64,000 nucleotides of DNA from Macrocybe gigantea (lineage: Eukaryota; Basidiomycota; Agaricomycetes; Agaricales; Callistosporiaceae), in contig SJRY01000239.1 of the NCBI GenBank assembly GCA_011319805.1, forward strand, positions 100,517 through 164,516. Direction: 5' to 3'. Shown in pieces: positions 35,433-46,759 of this stretch (position 1 is its first letter; each line of letters starts with the position of its first letter). The notes beneath the pieces were generated by a model. The model ran no database searches and was not told where the DNA came from. It saw only the letters and a program-made list of their open reading frames with translations. Both the position numbers and the translations under genes were made by a program.

Positions 35433-37234
35433 ATGAAGCAGTTCCGTGTCGGACACGAGGATTGGATCGCCCCTGCCTCGTGTCAGCCGTCATTCAGCAC
35501 TGACATTTCCAGCCGTCCGAGACGACTTCCAACAGCCTTTCGTCCCAATCCAGATGAAGAAGGAAGCCCTTGAAAACGGGTCAGTCAAAGATCTTGTAAA
35601 CCCGACTCCCGAAGACGAGCAAAGAACACCAAAACTCCAACCAAGCTCTCTGGCGCTTCCAGATGCACCTTCTCACCCGATTAATGACTTTACTGTGTCG
35701 ACTGGCTCCAACCAATCGAGAGGCCCTTCCCAGATGTCGTTGCCCGACTCGACCAGGTCTGGCAACTCCTTGGCTTCAAATTATGCAGATGATACTGACC
35801 TCGAGCTGTGATAGCGACAAACCGAATTCATCTGAAATAGCGACCGTGGCGCTGGCGTCGCAAAATATCTCAGTGATCATCGCTCCAGAGGTCAGAGATG
35901 CCATCATGAAAATCATCACGAACAAAGAGGAATACCCACTTGACACCCTCATCGATCTGGCAGAACTCCATCTGTCGACTCTTGGAGACATCCCTCCGAA
36001 GCATCGTGAACTCCACACCCCCAAGAGTCTCGAGGAGAAGCTTGATGCTTACAAAATAATTCGCGCCATGTGGGATTATGCAGTTCAGCGTCATGGTGTG
36101 AGTCAGAATGACCACGCGATTCGTTATACAGCTGCGTGCATCATAACTTGCGAGGAGGACCTGGAGCGGTGGATCGCGCTGGCTAACACATGGTTCGGGG
36201 TATTCCTGTGGCCTTGTACGTCGATCACATCTGAACGAATTAAACATGTGACAACGTGATTTATAGTCTGCGGTGAACTTTATCCTAGACATTGCAGAAC
36301 TACGGAAGCAGCAACTCCAACGTACTACGATTACCAAGTTCGAAAACGAGATGCTCTGATGAGAAGAGCTGTATGTCTTTACGTCCCTCGTTGAGCTCTG
36401 TGGTATCGACTAATGGCATTTTCCTTACAGGTCTTCAAAAGAGATGATTATACCTGCATAGTGGAGGGGAGACAAACTGAAGCCGCCTTTCACAGGAACC
36501 GTGAGAAAACACTTATTCCACCCAAGGCACTAGAATGTGCCCATATATTGGAACACGTCGTCAGCAAGTTTTCGAGTGGGAGAGTAAGGTGCCACGTGCC
36601 ATGTTCTATTCATTAGATTTAACCCAGAATCCTTCCTAGGATCCTGACGGAATGTCTACGATTGACATAATCCGAAACTACTGTCCGCCCCCATCTTGGA
36701 GCCTCGACCTTCTTGAAGACAAACTAGACTCACCATCCAATGGGATCACTCTCAACATAACCATGCATTTAATTTTCGATTCATTTGTCTTTTGTTTCTT
36801 GCCTGTTGTGAGTGTTGCTTGTGCTAAATCCTCGATTCGTCTTTGTAGCTAATTTTCACCAGGATGAAAAGGAAAACATGTATAGAATAAAAGCGCTCCA
36901 GGAGGGATATCTGACAACTGAAGAGCAGAATAAGGAGATTACCTTTAGAGACCATTCACATCTACATGGGACAAACGAAGCTCAGATGCCACACGCCGAG
37001 AGTGCGACACGGTCAGAAGTGGCTGTTCCTCCATCTGTCGAACTTCCCGATCCTTACTTGTTGTCGATCCGCACTGCCGTCGCCCATGTTATGCATGCGA
37101 GTGGAGCTGCAGAATTCATGGAGAGATGCTTTAACAGATATCCAAGTACCGGTAGTAGCTCAGCGAAGGGCATATTGGAAGGCCCGGAATTAGCATTTCT
37201 TAGAATAGACCTTGAGGAAACCCTTAGACAGTAG
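35433..37234 (+). CDS. HNH-nuclease-like protein (Agaricomycete type)
   Basis: A short first exon (35433-35445) can join to 35498, giving MKQF then PLTFPAVRDD. The core domain spans introns at about 36214-36266, 36372-36430, 36583-36639 and 36809-36862: KRDALMRRA then VFKRDDYTCIVEG, LECAHIL, and NGITLNITMHLIFDSF. This matches the basidiomycete HNH layout (RDxxxCxxTG, AHI, N-x-LxxxFD). The usual second His and some metal ligands are not obvious, so nuclease activity is uncertain. The tail (KENMYRIKALQEGYL to EETLRQ) ends at 37234. One single-base frame change lies near 35807. A degraded partial copy lies at 57214-58010 on the opposite strand. Confidence 0.7.
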
Positions 37235-37823
37235 ATCTTATACATGCACGTCAAAACTTGTGCGATCTACATTCCTGATAACTGTACTCTATGCTTCGTA
37301 ACTAAGACGCTCTATCTTTCGATCTATTCAGATCCAATTCGTTCGTAACTCCCCAGTGACTCTATCTGCTAATTTCCATTGACACCATAGCACTGTTAGA
37401 GCTTCAACGGCTCCAACCAAAACTGAGCGTTAAACGTGTGTTGGGTGTTGGGTGGAGCGGAATACTTATTGTATGTCCCAGTCTGATGTGGGGTACTCGA
37501 ATTCCTTCGTCTTTTTCCTAAACGGCAATTTCCTAGTGAACTACTGCCGGTGAAAAAATGTTTGACAGGGATGCCAATTCGACACTGAACATGTCTCGTG
37601 TCAGTCTTTAGCCGGCAACTTCACTGCTCCATCTAATGAGATTCCTGACAGCCTTTGGTGCCATGCTGCTTGACCAGGATGTCCCTGAGACTAGACCAGT
37701 TGAATGGCAGAAAGAGCTGACTTTAGAAGACAAATAAAACATACTGAAGCTTCAGTGAGCTTTGTGGACATCCTACTCAAGCATTCCTTTGCCATAAATT
37801 CATGAATGGAAGAGTGGCACAAT
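37235..37823. other. Gap between HNH gene and transposon block
   Basis: No gene or repeat recognised. It marks the boundary between the gene-rich and transposon-rich halves. Confidence 0.4.
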
Positions 37824-37966
37824 TAGGGAGTAGCACGGGTACAGGTAACCCGTGCAGGTTTTGACAGGTAGGCTTACTGGGTGTGGGTTTGGGTCAGCCT
37901 CCATGAACCTGTCCACCAACCCGTCACCTGCACCATGGGTTGCACACAAAATTACATAAGTTTGAT

Positions 37967-38194
37967 GCTCATACCTACAATCTTTTCAGCAACTGCCATC
38001 GACATCAAGCGAGTTTTCAGTCAAGGACAGCTTTTGATATTGCACGTCCGGAGCCATCTTTCTGCTCAAACAATGCGTGCACTTCTCTGTCTCGGGAGAT
38101 GGAGCCGGATGGACCTTGGAATCATAAAACACAATGACGTACTAAAGGTTGTGGCACTACCAGAGATTCCTGAAGAAGATGGGGACAGTGACAG
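37967..38194 (+). pseudogene. hAT transposase C-terminal dimerisation fragment
   Basis: The frame reads TAIDIKRVFSQGQLLILHVRS then LSAQTMRALLCLGRWSRM, the conserved hAT C-terminal dimerisation region (usual form: SVDVERxFSxGR, RNRLSAQTxRALLCL). Only this end of the transposase is present. It is cut at 38194 by insertion of chromovirus A. Confidence 0.75.
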
Positions 38195-38444
38195 TGTGAG
38201 GGTCAAGGCATGACTTGACCCAAACAAAGACAGAGTTTTGCCAAACAATGGCAAAAGAACAAGGCAAGGAGATGAGCGAGGCGGGATTCAAGATGTTCAA
38301 GAGGAAGAATACACATTGATTTGATGAGGTTCCAAGTACCAAATACAGGCAGCTTTTATACATAAAGTAGTTTAGGAGAAAAAAGTAAAATGACAAGAAC
38401 ATGATGAAGGTACTTATATTTAGAAATAGGGTGTGGTTGTGACA
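38195..38444 (-). repeat. 3' LTR of element A, 72 bp shorter than its partner
   Basis: Aligns to 43809-44130 apart from scattered transitions and a 72-bp internal gap after AAAAAAGTAAA. Confidence 0.9.
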
Positions 38445-38553
38445 CTACCCCCCGTTTTGAGGCTGAGATGGGTGAGGCGTATGAAGGGGAGGGTCATAGC
38501 AAGTCGCTGGGTGGGCAACGTGTCCAGAGCATGTCGTAGTCATAGACGGTGGC

Positions 38554-39860
38554 TCATACTGGTGTGTGGGTGGTGCCAACAGCATGGGAGGGTGGGGCAG
38601 AGGATGTAGAACATTGGAAAGAGTGGTTGAAGGTGGAGGATCTGCAGAAGAGGAGGCAGAGGTGCCCGACGAGTGCGCTGGATGACGATTGAGTGGGGTT
38701 GAGGCACGCATGTGTGTCAGTGGTGAAACCACTCACGTATTTCATTGTCTTCGGTAGAGATGTTGTCAAGGGTGATCCATGAGTTTTCTTCATCGGAAAG
38801 ACCCTTCCACTTGACAAAGTAGTCGAAACAGTGGCCCACGTTGTGAACGTCAAGGATCTCTTTAATGCGAGGGAGTGGAAAGTCTCGATTTCAATAGGGA
38901 GGGGCTCAGCATGAGGGCGGAATTCTAATGGGTCATGGTAAGGCTCAAGGAGGGAGGCATGGAACATGGGATGGAGGCAGGAGAGGTAGGTGGGAAGTTC
39001 GAGCTGATAGGCACGGTTGCCAACCATGCAAGTGATGCAGAAAGGGCCTAAGTGACGGTGATCCAATTTGTCAGATGGATGTTTCATTTTGATGTTCTGT
39101 GAAGGAGCCAGATGAGTTGACTGGGAGCAAAGTATGATTGAGCCTCATGTAGTCTGTTGAAATATAAAGCCTGACACTGCTGAGCGTGTTCGAATTCAGC
39201 ACAGAGTTCGGCATGGATAAGGTCGAGACGAGAGGCCAGGCTTGTAGCAGCAGGAACTATGGAGACATTGGTGAGTTGGGGCTCAAAAAGCGGATGATAC
39301 GCAAGGTTCGCAAAGAAGGGAGTTTGATGGGTGGATGAATTTTCATGATTATTGAAGCAGAATTCGGTGAGAGGGAGGTAGTCAACCCAATTGTCCTGCT
39401 GGTATGAGCAATAAGCACAGAGGTAGGCTTCTGTTGTTTGATTAGTGTGCTCTATGAGTCCATCGGTTTGAGGGTGAAAAGCCGTAGATGCTTTGTGATC
39501 AACGGAGAGTCTGTCCATGAGTGCATGCCAGAAGTTTGACATGAAGAGTGACCCGCGTTGGAGATGATGGATGTCGGAGTCCATGGAGTCGAAAGATGTG
39601 GTCGAGGAATAGAAAAGCGAGGTCAGGGGTGGTGATTGTCTCATTGCATGGAATGAAATGAGCTGTGCATGTGAGGTGATCACAGACAACCCATATCGAG
39701 TCAAAACCACGGGAGAGAGAGAGTTTGACCACAAAATCCATGGTGATGGCTTGCCATGGATGGTTAGAGATTTCAAAGGGTTGGAGAAGACCGAAAGGCT
39801 TGTGGTGAGGCATTTTGATGCATGTGCATGTATTACAGGCACTGATGTATCGTCATACAA
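38554..39860 (-). pseudogene. Element A integrase and chromodomain
   Basis: The integrase core frame (39860-39084) contains STAFHPQTDGLIEHTNQTTEAY and WVDYLPLTEFCFNNHENSST, the C-terminal half of a retroviral-type integrase with its catalytic Glu region. A following frame has KLDHRHLGPFCITCMVGNRAYQLELP. Around 38740-38870 a chromodomain reads FDYFVKWKGLSDEENSWI. Frame changes separate these parts. Confidence 0.8.
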
Positions 39861-40282
39861 AAGTTGTCATGCCTGGTCATAGTAATCACATGCAATGAAG
39901 TTGAGTATGTGAGTGTGACCAGGATGCCTGCTGATGATGGAGTCATGTCGTTCAGCGAGGACATCAAGGCAGAGGAAGGGGGAACATAGATGAGGTTGTT
40001 GTAGAGGACGAGACCATTTTCTACTCAGAAATCGTGGGAGCCATTGGCGATAGCAAGACACCATTCATCATCATGACCGGCGGCTTCCTTGAAGTGTGCG
40101 ACTTGATCAGCATTGTCGAATGTGAGAGTCATAAGGGCAGAGATTGTGATGGGAGGAACATCAGACTCAAAAAAGAGTCAACATGTGTGAGTTGAGTTGA
40201 TGAGAGGAGGGTGGCTGGGGTGATTTTCAGTGTTACTTGGCACATAGTCAGGGCAGCGAGAGGTGGCATCTGCAACGTTGAG

Positions 40283-41427
40283 TCAGCCAGGTTTCCATTC
40301 GAGTTGAAAATCGAAATTAGCAAGGAAGGTAGCCCAACGAACTTGGCGACGGTTGAGCACCTGGGATTTCATGAAGTATTCAAGGTTTTTGTGGTCACAG
40401 ATGACAGCAATGGGAAAAGGGGAGCTGACAAGCCAGGCATGCATGTCACAGAAGGACTCGATAATTGCAAGGAGCTCCTTATCATGGACATCATAGTTGA
40501 TTTCCTGAGGAGAGAATTTGCATGAAAAGAAGGCGATGGGATGGAGCTCACCATCTTCAGCTGGCTGCTCAAGAATTCCTGAGAGAGCAAAGTCTGAGGC
40601 ATCAGTGGTGAGGTACAAGGGAGGTGAGGGTCAAAGTGTCAAAGGAGTGGTTGGTTGAGGAAGCAGGATTTGAGGTCTTCAAAGGCCTTGTGAGTGGTAT
40701 CTCCGAAGAACCAAATGGACAATTTGCGAGTGAGGGAAGTGAGAGGCAGGGCGACATGGGAGTACTCCAGAATAAAGCACTGATAGAAGTTTGTAAAACC
40801 GAGGAAGCACTGGAGGTCCTTGACTTTTGTGGGTTCAGGCCAAGAAGCAATAGTGTTGAGCTTTTTTAGGTTCATTTTGATGCCTGCAGCACTGATGACA
40901 TAGCCGAGGTATTCAACCTCCAAGCGGTCAAAATTGCACTTGGCGGCATTGCAACAGAGATGGGCATTGTGCAGCCTGTCGAGCACAAGACCAACATGAC
41001 AGTTGTGCTCTTCCTGAGTGTGAGAGAAGATGAGAATATCATCAAGGTAAACAACACAGACCAGGTCAATGAGGTCACGAAGGGTGTCTTGGATGAATGC
41101 TTGCCAAGCAGCAGGAGCATTCATTAATCTATATGGGATGACAAGGTGTTCAAAGAGTCCCAGGTGAGTGCAGAAGGCTGTTTTCCATTCATCGCCTTTA
41201 TGAATGTGGAGATGCGAGTATGCTAATTTGAGGTCTAGGACTGTGAAAACTTTGCAGCCTTGCACTCGGTCAAGTAAGTCATCGATAAGAGGGAGTGGAA
41301 ATTTGTTTTTTCTTGTGATGGCATTTAGTCTGCGAAAGTCAATACAGAGGTGGATTTCTCTGGCCTTTTTGTGAATGAACAAAATGGGAGCACCAGCAAT
41401 GAAGTAGAGTGCCTGAGGTGACTGCAA
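40283..41427 (-). pseudogene. Element A reverse transcriptase and RNase H
   Basis: The RT frame (41427-40639) shows FTVLDLKLAYSHLHI, GDEWKTAFCTHLGLFEHLVIP and the active site CVVYLDDILIFS. A shifted frame (40618-40283) is RNase H: LTTDASDFALSGILEQ, DKELLAIIESF, CDHKNLEYF. One frame shift separates them. Confidence 0.85.
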
Positions 41428-41543
41428 CAGAGGTTGGCATGAACATACTTAGCAACCGCTTCACGTTCTTGAGGGGAGAGGCGATACATGGGCCCGAAAG
41501 GGGGTACTTTACCATTCTCAAGTTTAATGTCGATATCAAATGG

Positions 41544-42617
41544 TCAATGCTCAGGCAGTTTGTCGAATTTGGCAGGATTGAAGATGGATTCAGCCCAGGC
41601 ATGGTATTTGAGAAGGATTTTTGAGCACCAATCATCCTCTGGTGGCTCAGGAGGTAGCGATAGTGAAGGGCTTGCAGAAGTATCAGTATCAGATGTAAAA
41701 GAGTTAATGTAAACTTGTGAGTTGCGATCGTGGAAGAGGAGATAAGAAGTTTCGAGGTATTCTAACACTTTGTAAAACCATTTTGCTAAAAGAACTTTGA
41801 TATCAGGTTCAGTAAGAGGAGTATGTGATTGCAAGGGAGGAGAGGGTTTGGGAGTGGGGCTGACCAGAGAGTTGAGAAAGGAAGTAGCAGGACGGAAGTT
41901 TGGTATCAGGAGTGTAGATGTTTGAGTGAATGCTGATTGGCTGGAAGTGGGCAGTGCTGAGAGAATGTTGTGGGTGACTGAGAAACAAGGGGCGAAGATG
42001 CTGGTAGCAAGACTGAGGCCTATGCCAGCAGAGATGATAGATTGCACATGGGAGGCAGCCTGTAAGGGAGGACCGTAGCCCTCGGCGTACAGCTGACAAG
42101 GATGACTTGAGGCACTGCAGCAAGACAAGGCAATGGACCTGTTGGCCCAATCGATGTCTAGGTTGTAGCGTTGTAACCAGTCCAGGCCGAGGATTATTGG
42201 ATACTTGACTGAAACAATGGAGAGGGCGTGATGTTCAACATGAGAGCCCAAAGAAAGGGCAATAATAACGTCTTGGCTGATCAGGCCAGATGTGATAGGG
42301 TGATCATCCACAGCTGTAACGGGAACCAGAACATCAAGAGTTCTTCGCAACATGCTATATCGGGCAGTAAATTTGTCAGAGATACAGGAGGTGGTTGCAC
42401 CAGAATCGAGCATTGCATAGGTTTGAATTGGTTTTCTATTGGGTAGAGATACAGATACAGTGATAAAAAAATGCCTACAATGAAGAGAAGACGAAGAAGA
42501 GGCAAAGACAAATGAGAGTAGAGGGTATGGGCCTTTGAAGGAGAGAGCGTCGTTTGAGTAAATGACGGTGGGCCTTGGCATCAGGTTGAGCCTGTCGAAA
42601 TGTGTCCCTTCATTCAC
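41544..42617 (-). pseudogene. Element A retropepsin region
   Basis: Frame with TYAMLDSGATTSCISDKF, the aspartic-protease DSGA motif, and ILGLDWLQRYNLDIDW, the usual end of Ty3-type protease. The long Ser/Pro-rich linker leads towards RT. Confidence 0.75.
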
Positions 42618-42648
42618 GAATGCCCCAGGACATTGGTTGGACCTTCGG

Positions 42649-43780
42649 TTAGGCTTTTCCCATTACGGGAGAAGCCTTTGATGCTTCCGCCTTAATTGTG
42701 GCATGCCATTTCTTGGTGCCTTCAGACATGTTGGGGCAACTGTCGATCTTGTGATCCAGGCCGCTACAATAGAGGCAGAGATCGTTTTTCTTGCGGCATT
42801 CCTTTTTCTGGGCAGTGAGTGGGCCATGAGGTTTGGTCTTGATGGAGTCAACCTCCATCGCTTGCCAGGCGGTAGAGAGTGGTCAGATGAGGTTTGCTGA
42901 GCAGTACTGGAATAGAAAGTGGTGGATGCTGGCTCGGAGCAAGGTTTGGACTTGCCATTTCAGTGTTTGTCTTTGAGCTTGCATTCGAGTTTATGATTAT
43001 GGAGACGGTTGTCTATTTTGATAATGAAGTCCATATAGTCTTTGAAGGTCTTGGGTCAGTTGTTGCATTTGGTGATGATGACTATATCTTTTACAGCTAG
43101 CTTGAGGTGTTCGTAGAACTTGTCAATTTTGGTGGCTTCAGACCAGTCGACATGAACAAGCAGTTCAATGTAGTGGGCAGTATAAGTGGCAGTGGAGCCG
43201 CTCTGCCAAAGTTGATTGATTTTGCACATGGCTTCAGCCTGAACATTTGAAGAGCTGAAATGCCATTTGAATTCAGTGCAAAATGCCTCAAAGTTTTGAA
43301 GGAGAATTGGCTGACTGGTTTTCATGGCCGTGTGCTATTGTCAAGGGCCACCTTCACCAAAGTAGGAAGCCATGAAGAGGCATTTGTCTTCTTCGAGTGG
43401 TAGACCCTTGCGAGAGAGCTGGATAGCATCCTTGATCACTATAAGGAAGTCGTTGACCTCCGTCGCTTTGCCGCAGAATGTGAATGGTTCTCGGAAGCGA
43501 GCATTGCTAGAGCCAGAAGAAGAGGCACCTTTGATGTGGCAGAGCAAGGCTTCATGAGTCTCAGTGACTTGTTTGTTGATGATGCACTAGTCGCAGATGT
43601 ACAAATTAGATTGTTCTCCAATTTGTGCGAGCTTCTGCAAAATGAAGAGGTAGGCCTGATTGGGGTCTTCAGTGGTCTGGGTCTGCTGTTGCTGCATAGG
43701 CGTGGACTGAGAGTCATCGGGGACAATATCCTGGTTGACGAGGGACATATTGGGTACTGGGAATGAGGATTTGTAAGCAA
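42649..43780 (-). pseudogene. Element A gag with CCHC zinc knuckle
   Basis: Broken frames contain FTFCGKATEVNDFLIVIKDA, FEAFCTEFKWHFSSSN and YELLVHVDW-like capsid segments, then CLYCSGLDHKIDSC, a CCHC knuckle, at about 42735-42780. Confidence 0.7.
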
Positions 43781-43808
43781 GAAAAGTTGTTTTAAGGTCG
43801 AATCAAAC

Positions 43809-44130
43809 TGTGAGGGTCAAGGCATGACTTGACTCAAACAAAGACAGAGTTTTGCCAAACAATGGCAAAAGAACAAGGCAAGGAGACGAGTGAGGCAGGA
43901 TTCGAGATGTTCAAGAGGAAGAATACACGTTGATTTGATGAGGTTCCAAGTACCAAATACAGGCAGCTTTTATACATAAAGTAGTTTAGGAGAAAAAAGT
44001 AAAGGAGAGCTGAATACGAGTCATAGTGGATCTCTATAGGAGGAAATTCATAGGTAGAGAATAATAATAGAATAAATGATGAGAATATGACGAAGGTACT
44101 TATATTTGGAAATAAGGTGTGGTTGTGACA
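43809..44130 (-). repeat. 5' LTR of element A
   Basis: 322 bp, TGTCACAACC...CCTCACA on minus. Carries TATAAAAG (minus) near 43970-43977. Confidence 0.9.
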
Positions 44131-44421
44131 GACAGAGAGATTGAGATGCCAAAAGGCTGGGACAGGATTGATGAATAGGCTCAGAATTAACATCAGATAG
44201 TAGCTGTACTGTAGTAAAGGCTAATGTACATCCTATGTGCCCTTCAGCATACAACCCATGGGTTGACCTGCAACCTGCAACCCATCTACCTACATCATCG
44301 CAACCTGTCAATGAACCCGTATCTGGCACACAGGTAAGGGTTTTCATGGGTATGGGTCCAGGTTGGCCTCGGATTACCCACAGGTTACCCGTGCTACTCC
44401 CTAGGTGCAATGGTAGGTGCA

Positions 44422-44448
44422 TGTTATGATTTCAAGACTTATCATTAT
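44422..44448 (+). repeat. First 27 bp of the 5' LTR of element D
   Basis: TGTTATGATTTCAAGACTTA and following bases match the start of the 3' LTR at 56707 (TGTTACGATTTCAAGACTTA). The last five bases, ATTAT, are the target duplication of element B. Confidence 0.85.
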
Positions 44449-44767
44449 TGTTACAGACGCCGCCCAAAAGGACTATTCAATTTCTTATCTTATCTCTCCC
44501 CCATCCCTTATCCCCCATCAGACTGCGCAGTGTGCAGCCATCGAGTCATTCCACTTCCCTAGTCACTCCGAGTCATCTCCTCCTTAGTCTTACTCATCCG
44601 CAGTCCACAGCATTTGCGCAGTTCGTGGTCCGTGCTCGAGTACTGTAATGTATATAAGGACTCCCAGATGTACCAGTAGCGCTAGGCTTAATATTCCATT
44701 TGCCATCGTCTTAAACCACTCTCGCACTCAGTCTGCCCGAGTCCTTTAAGATTCGTCTAGCCTAACA
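44449..44767 (+). repeat. 5' LTR of element B
   Basis: TGTTACAGACG...GTCTAGCCTAACA. TATA box TATATAAG at 44651-44658. The predicted transcript start, about 33 nt downstream, is AGGCTTAATAT at 44684-44694. Confidence 0.93.
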
Positions 44768-44769
44768 AG

Positions 44770-44780
44770 ATATTAAGCCT
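44770..44780 (+). promoter_or_regulatory. Self-complementary primer-binding site of element B
   Basis: ATATTAAGCCT, two bases after the LTR, is the exact reverse complement of 44684-44694, the predicted first 11 bases of the element's own RNA. The fission-yeast Tf1 element primes reverse transcription in this way. No match to a tRNA 3' end was needed to explain it. Confidence 0.7.
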
Positions 44781-44879
44781 CGTCGAGACTCGCTCAGACT
44801 CATACACACCACGTCACACTTTATCAAAGACCTGATCAACATTCGACGACAAGCGGTCGCCGACCCAGCGAACACTAGC

Positions 44880-46437
44880 ATGAGCGACGAGAGCACCTGG
44901 CTCAGAGAAGTAGATCACACATTGCAGTCCACGCCATTCGCAGAGACAGTCCACGCCAACCGCAGAGACACTAGCAATTCAAACAAACGAAAGAGGGAAT
45001 GTATGCCTACACCAAGTAGCGACGAAGAAGAACAGGCATTCCTGAGAGAGTTTGCCTTTACCACCGCAGACGAACCCACTGAGATCTTCAGTGACGGAGC
45101 AGCACAGCTCATTACAGAACTCTTACTAGAAGGAGAATACGGGATAAGCCTAGAAGAGCTGTGGTCAGACCAGAATCTTCCTGCCGAAGAAGAGGACGAA
45201 CCGATCCGCAAGAAAACAAGAGAGGAACGAACACAAGCCTGAAACTTCAGACAACAGCAGATTGAAAACTACAATCACTGGGTACAAGAAGAGGACATAC
45301 TAATACAGAGAGGACACGACGCACAGAGCGTACGACAGAATCAACGAGAGCGACACCAAAGTCAGGGGCACATAGGAACGAAGCTACCAAACCCCTTCAG
45401 AAGACCGACTCGCCGAAGTACAGCATAAAAAGGAAATCGCACCACCGTGGCGAAAGTAAGTGACAGCGACTGGAACGAATACTATCGGTGGAGGGAGCGA
45501 AAGAGACTACCAAAGACAGACGGACCAACCGCCGCAGAGTGGGCCGATTTTGAACAGGCCTGTAGAATCGCAGGAATCGACCTAGACTACTGGAAAGAAC
45601 AGAGAGAAGAACGAAGACAAAAGCAGATCCAAGAGCAGCAGACTCAAGCACAACAGACCCAAGTACAGGAAGACCAAGACAACGACGAAGAGATTCCGCA
45701 GACAATGACGACAGAATACAAGGGAATTATCGCCGATCCGAAATCCTTCACAGGAGATCGAACAGCTTTCACATTTGGTGGAGGAAGATGAAACTCTACA
45801 TAACCGCACACGGAGACCTCACCGATGTACAGAGGATTGGAGCAGTACTATCCAGGATGACTGACGGACCAGGAGCCCACTGGGCGTCAAAGAAAATTGA
45901 CACCACGACTAATCAAAGCACATGGGCCGATTTCGTGACCGAAATAGAAACACGATTCAGCAACGTCATGTCACCATCGCAAGCAGGAAGCAAACTATTC
46001 AACATCAGACAGGGAAACCGACCCATTGACGAATTCCTAGATGAATTCGTAGACCTCGCAGGAAAAGCGGAATGACAGGAACAGCGCCTCGCTTCCTACT
46101 CGAGAAGAGCTTAAACCGGAGGACAGCAGAAGCCGTACACTCGATCTCTGTACTTCCAACAGATGGAGACGAATACATCAAGACAGTTCGAGCGATCGGG
46201 CGAAACATCGATGAACATAGGAATGTAATGAGGGAGAGTTCACAAACAACCAACGCAAACCTGGGAACCCGAGCCGAGGAGCAGGACAAGCCATGGAAGT
46301 CGACAAAGTACGAAGCAACAATTGCTTCAATTGCAATAAGCCAGGACATCTTTCACGAAACTGTCTGGAACCACGGAAAGGAGCAGCAAACGTCACATGC
46401 TTCAATTGCGGCTTGAAAGGACATTACGCATGAAACT
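44880..46437 (+). pseudogene. Element B gag with two CCHC knuckles
   Basis: Starts MSDESTWLREVDHTLQ. The same frame stays open to about 45760 apart from TGA at 45240-45242 and TAA at 45426-45428, both also present in element C. The capsid region follows in another frame: GPGAHWASKKID, WADFVTEIETRFSN, FNIRQGNRPIDEFLDEF. Two zinc knuckles, [14 protein letters not shown] and [13 protein letters not shown], lie at about 46325-46440. Further one-base shifts (about 45765, 46072, 46229) each correspond to a base present in element C. Confidence 0.8.
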
Positions 46438-46759
46438 GCAAGAAGAAGAAGAAGGGAAAATCCCGAGTCAGAGAAGTGAAAGAAGAAGGAGAAGAAGACG
46501 AAGAAGACAAGGATGAAGAAAGCTCTGACAAAGAGGGTTTTGTCGAAGGGTCCAACTAAGAGGTGCTAAATCGCAACCCATACAGCTGAAACAGACTCGC
46601 TTCGATACCGGATGTAGATCATCCCATACTCTGAAATACACCATTCCTGCAAAGCGACCTGAAGCACCGAGAAGAACCATCCGAGGTGATAGACCACCTA
46701 AAAGAAAAGAACTCGCAGTACCAGCAAAGATACGAACGTGAAAAGGAATAGCAACGATA

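Larger units (their letters stand above)
38195..44130 (-). mobile_element. Ty3/gypsy chromovirus A, full length, minus strand
   Basis: Bounded by LTRs 38195-38444 and 43809-44130, both TGT...ACA, with a perfect 5-bp duplication GACAG at 38190-38194 and 44131-44135. On minus the order is gag, protease, RT, RNase H, integrase, chromodomain. The polypurine tract AAAACGGGGGG precedes the 3' LTR (plus 38449-38459). The 3' LTR lacks 72 bp of the 5' LTR. Coding frames are broken at several points. Confidence 0.9.
37824..44403 (+). mobile_element. Decayed hAT DNA transposon, split by chromovirus A
   Basis: Terminal inverted repeats begin TAGGGAGTAGCACGGGTA at 37824 and, read on minus, at 44403. Flanking 8-bp sequences GGCACAAT (37816-37823) and GGTGCAAT (44404-44411) match at 6 of 8 positions, differing by transitions, as expected of an old hAT duplication. 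Without the nested retrotransposon the element is about 640 bp, so it is non-autonomous. Confidence 0.75.
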
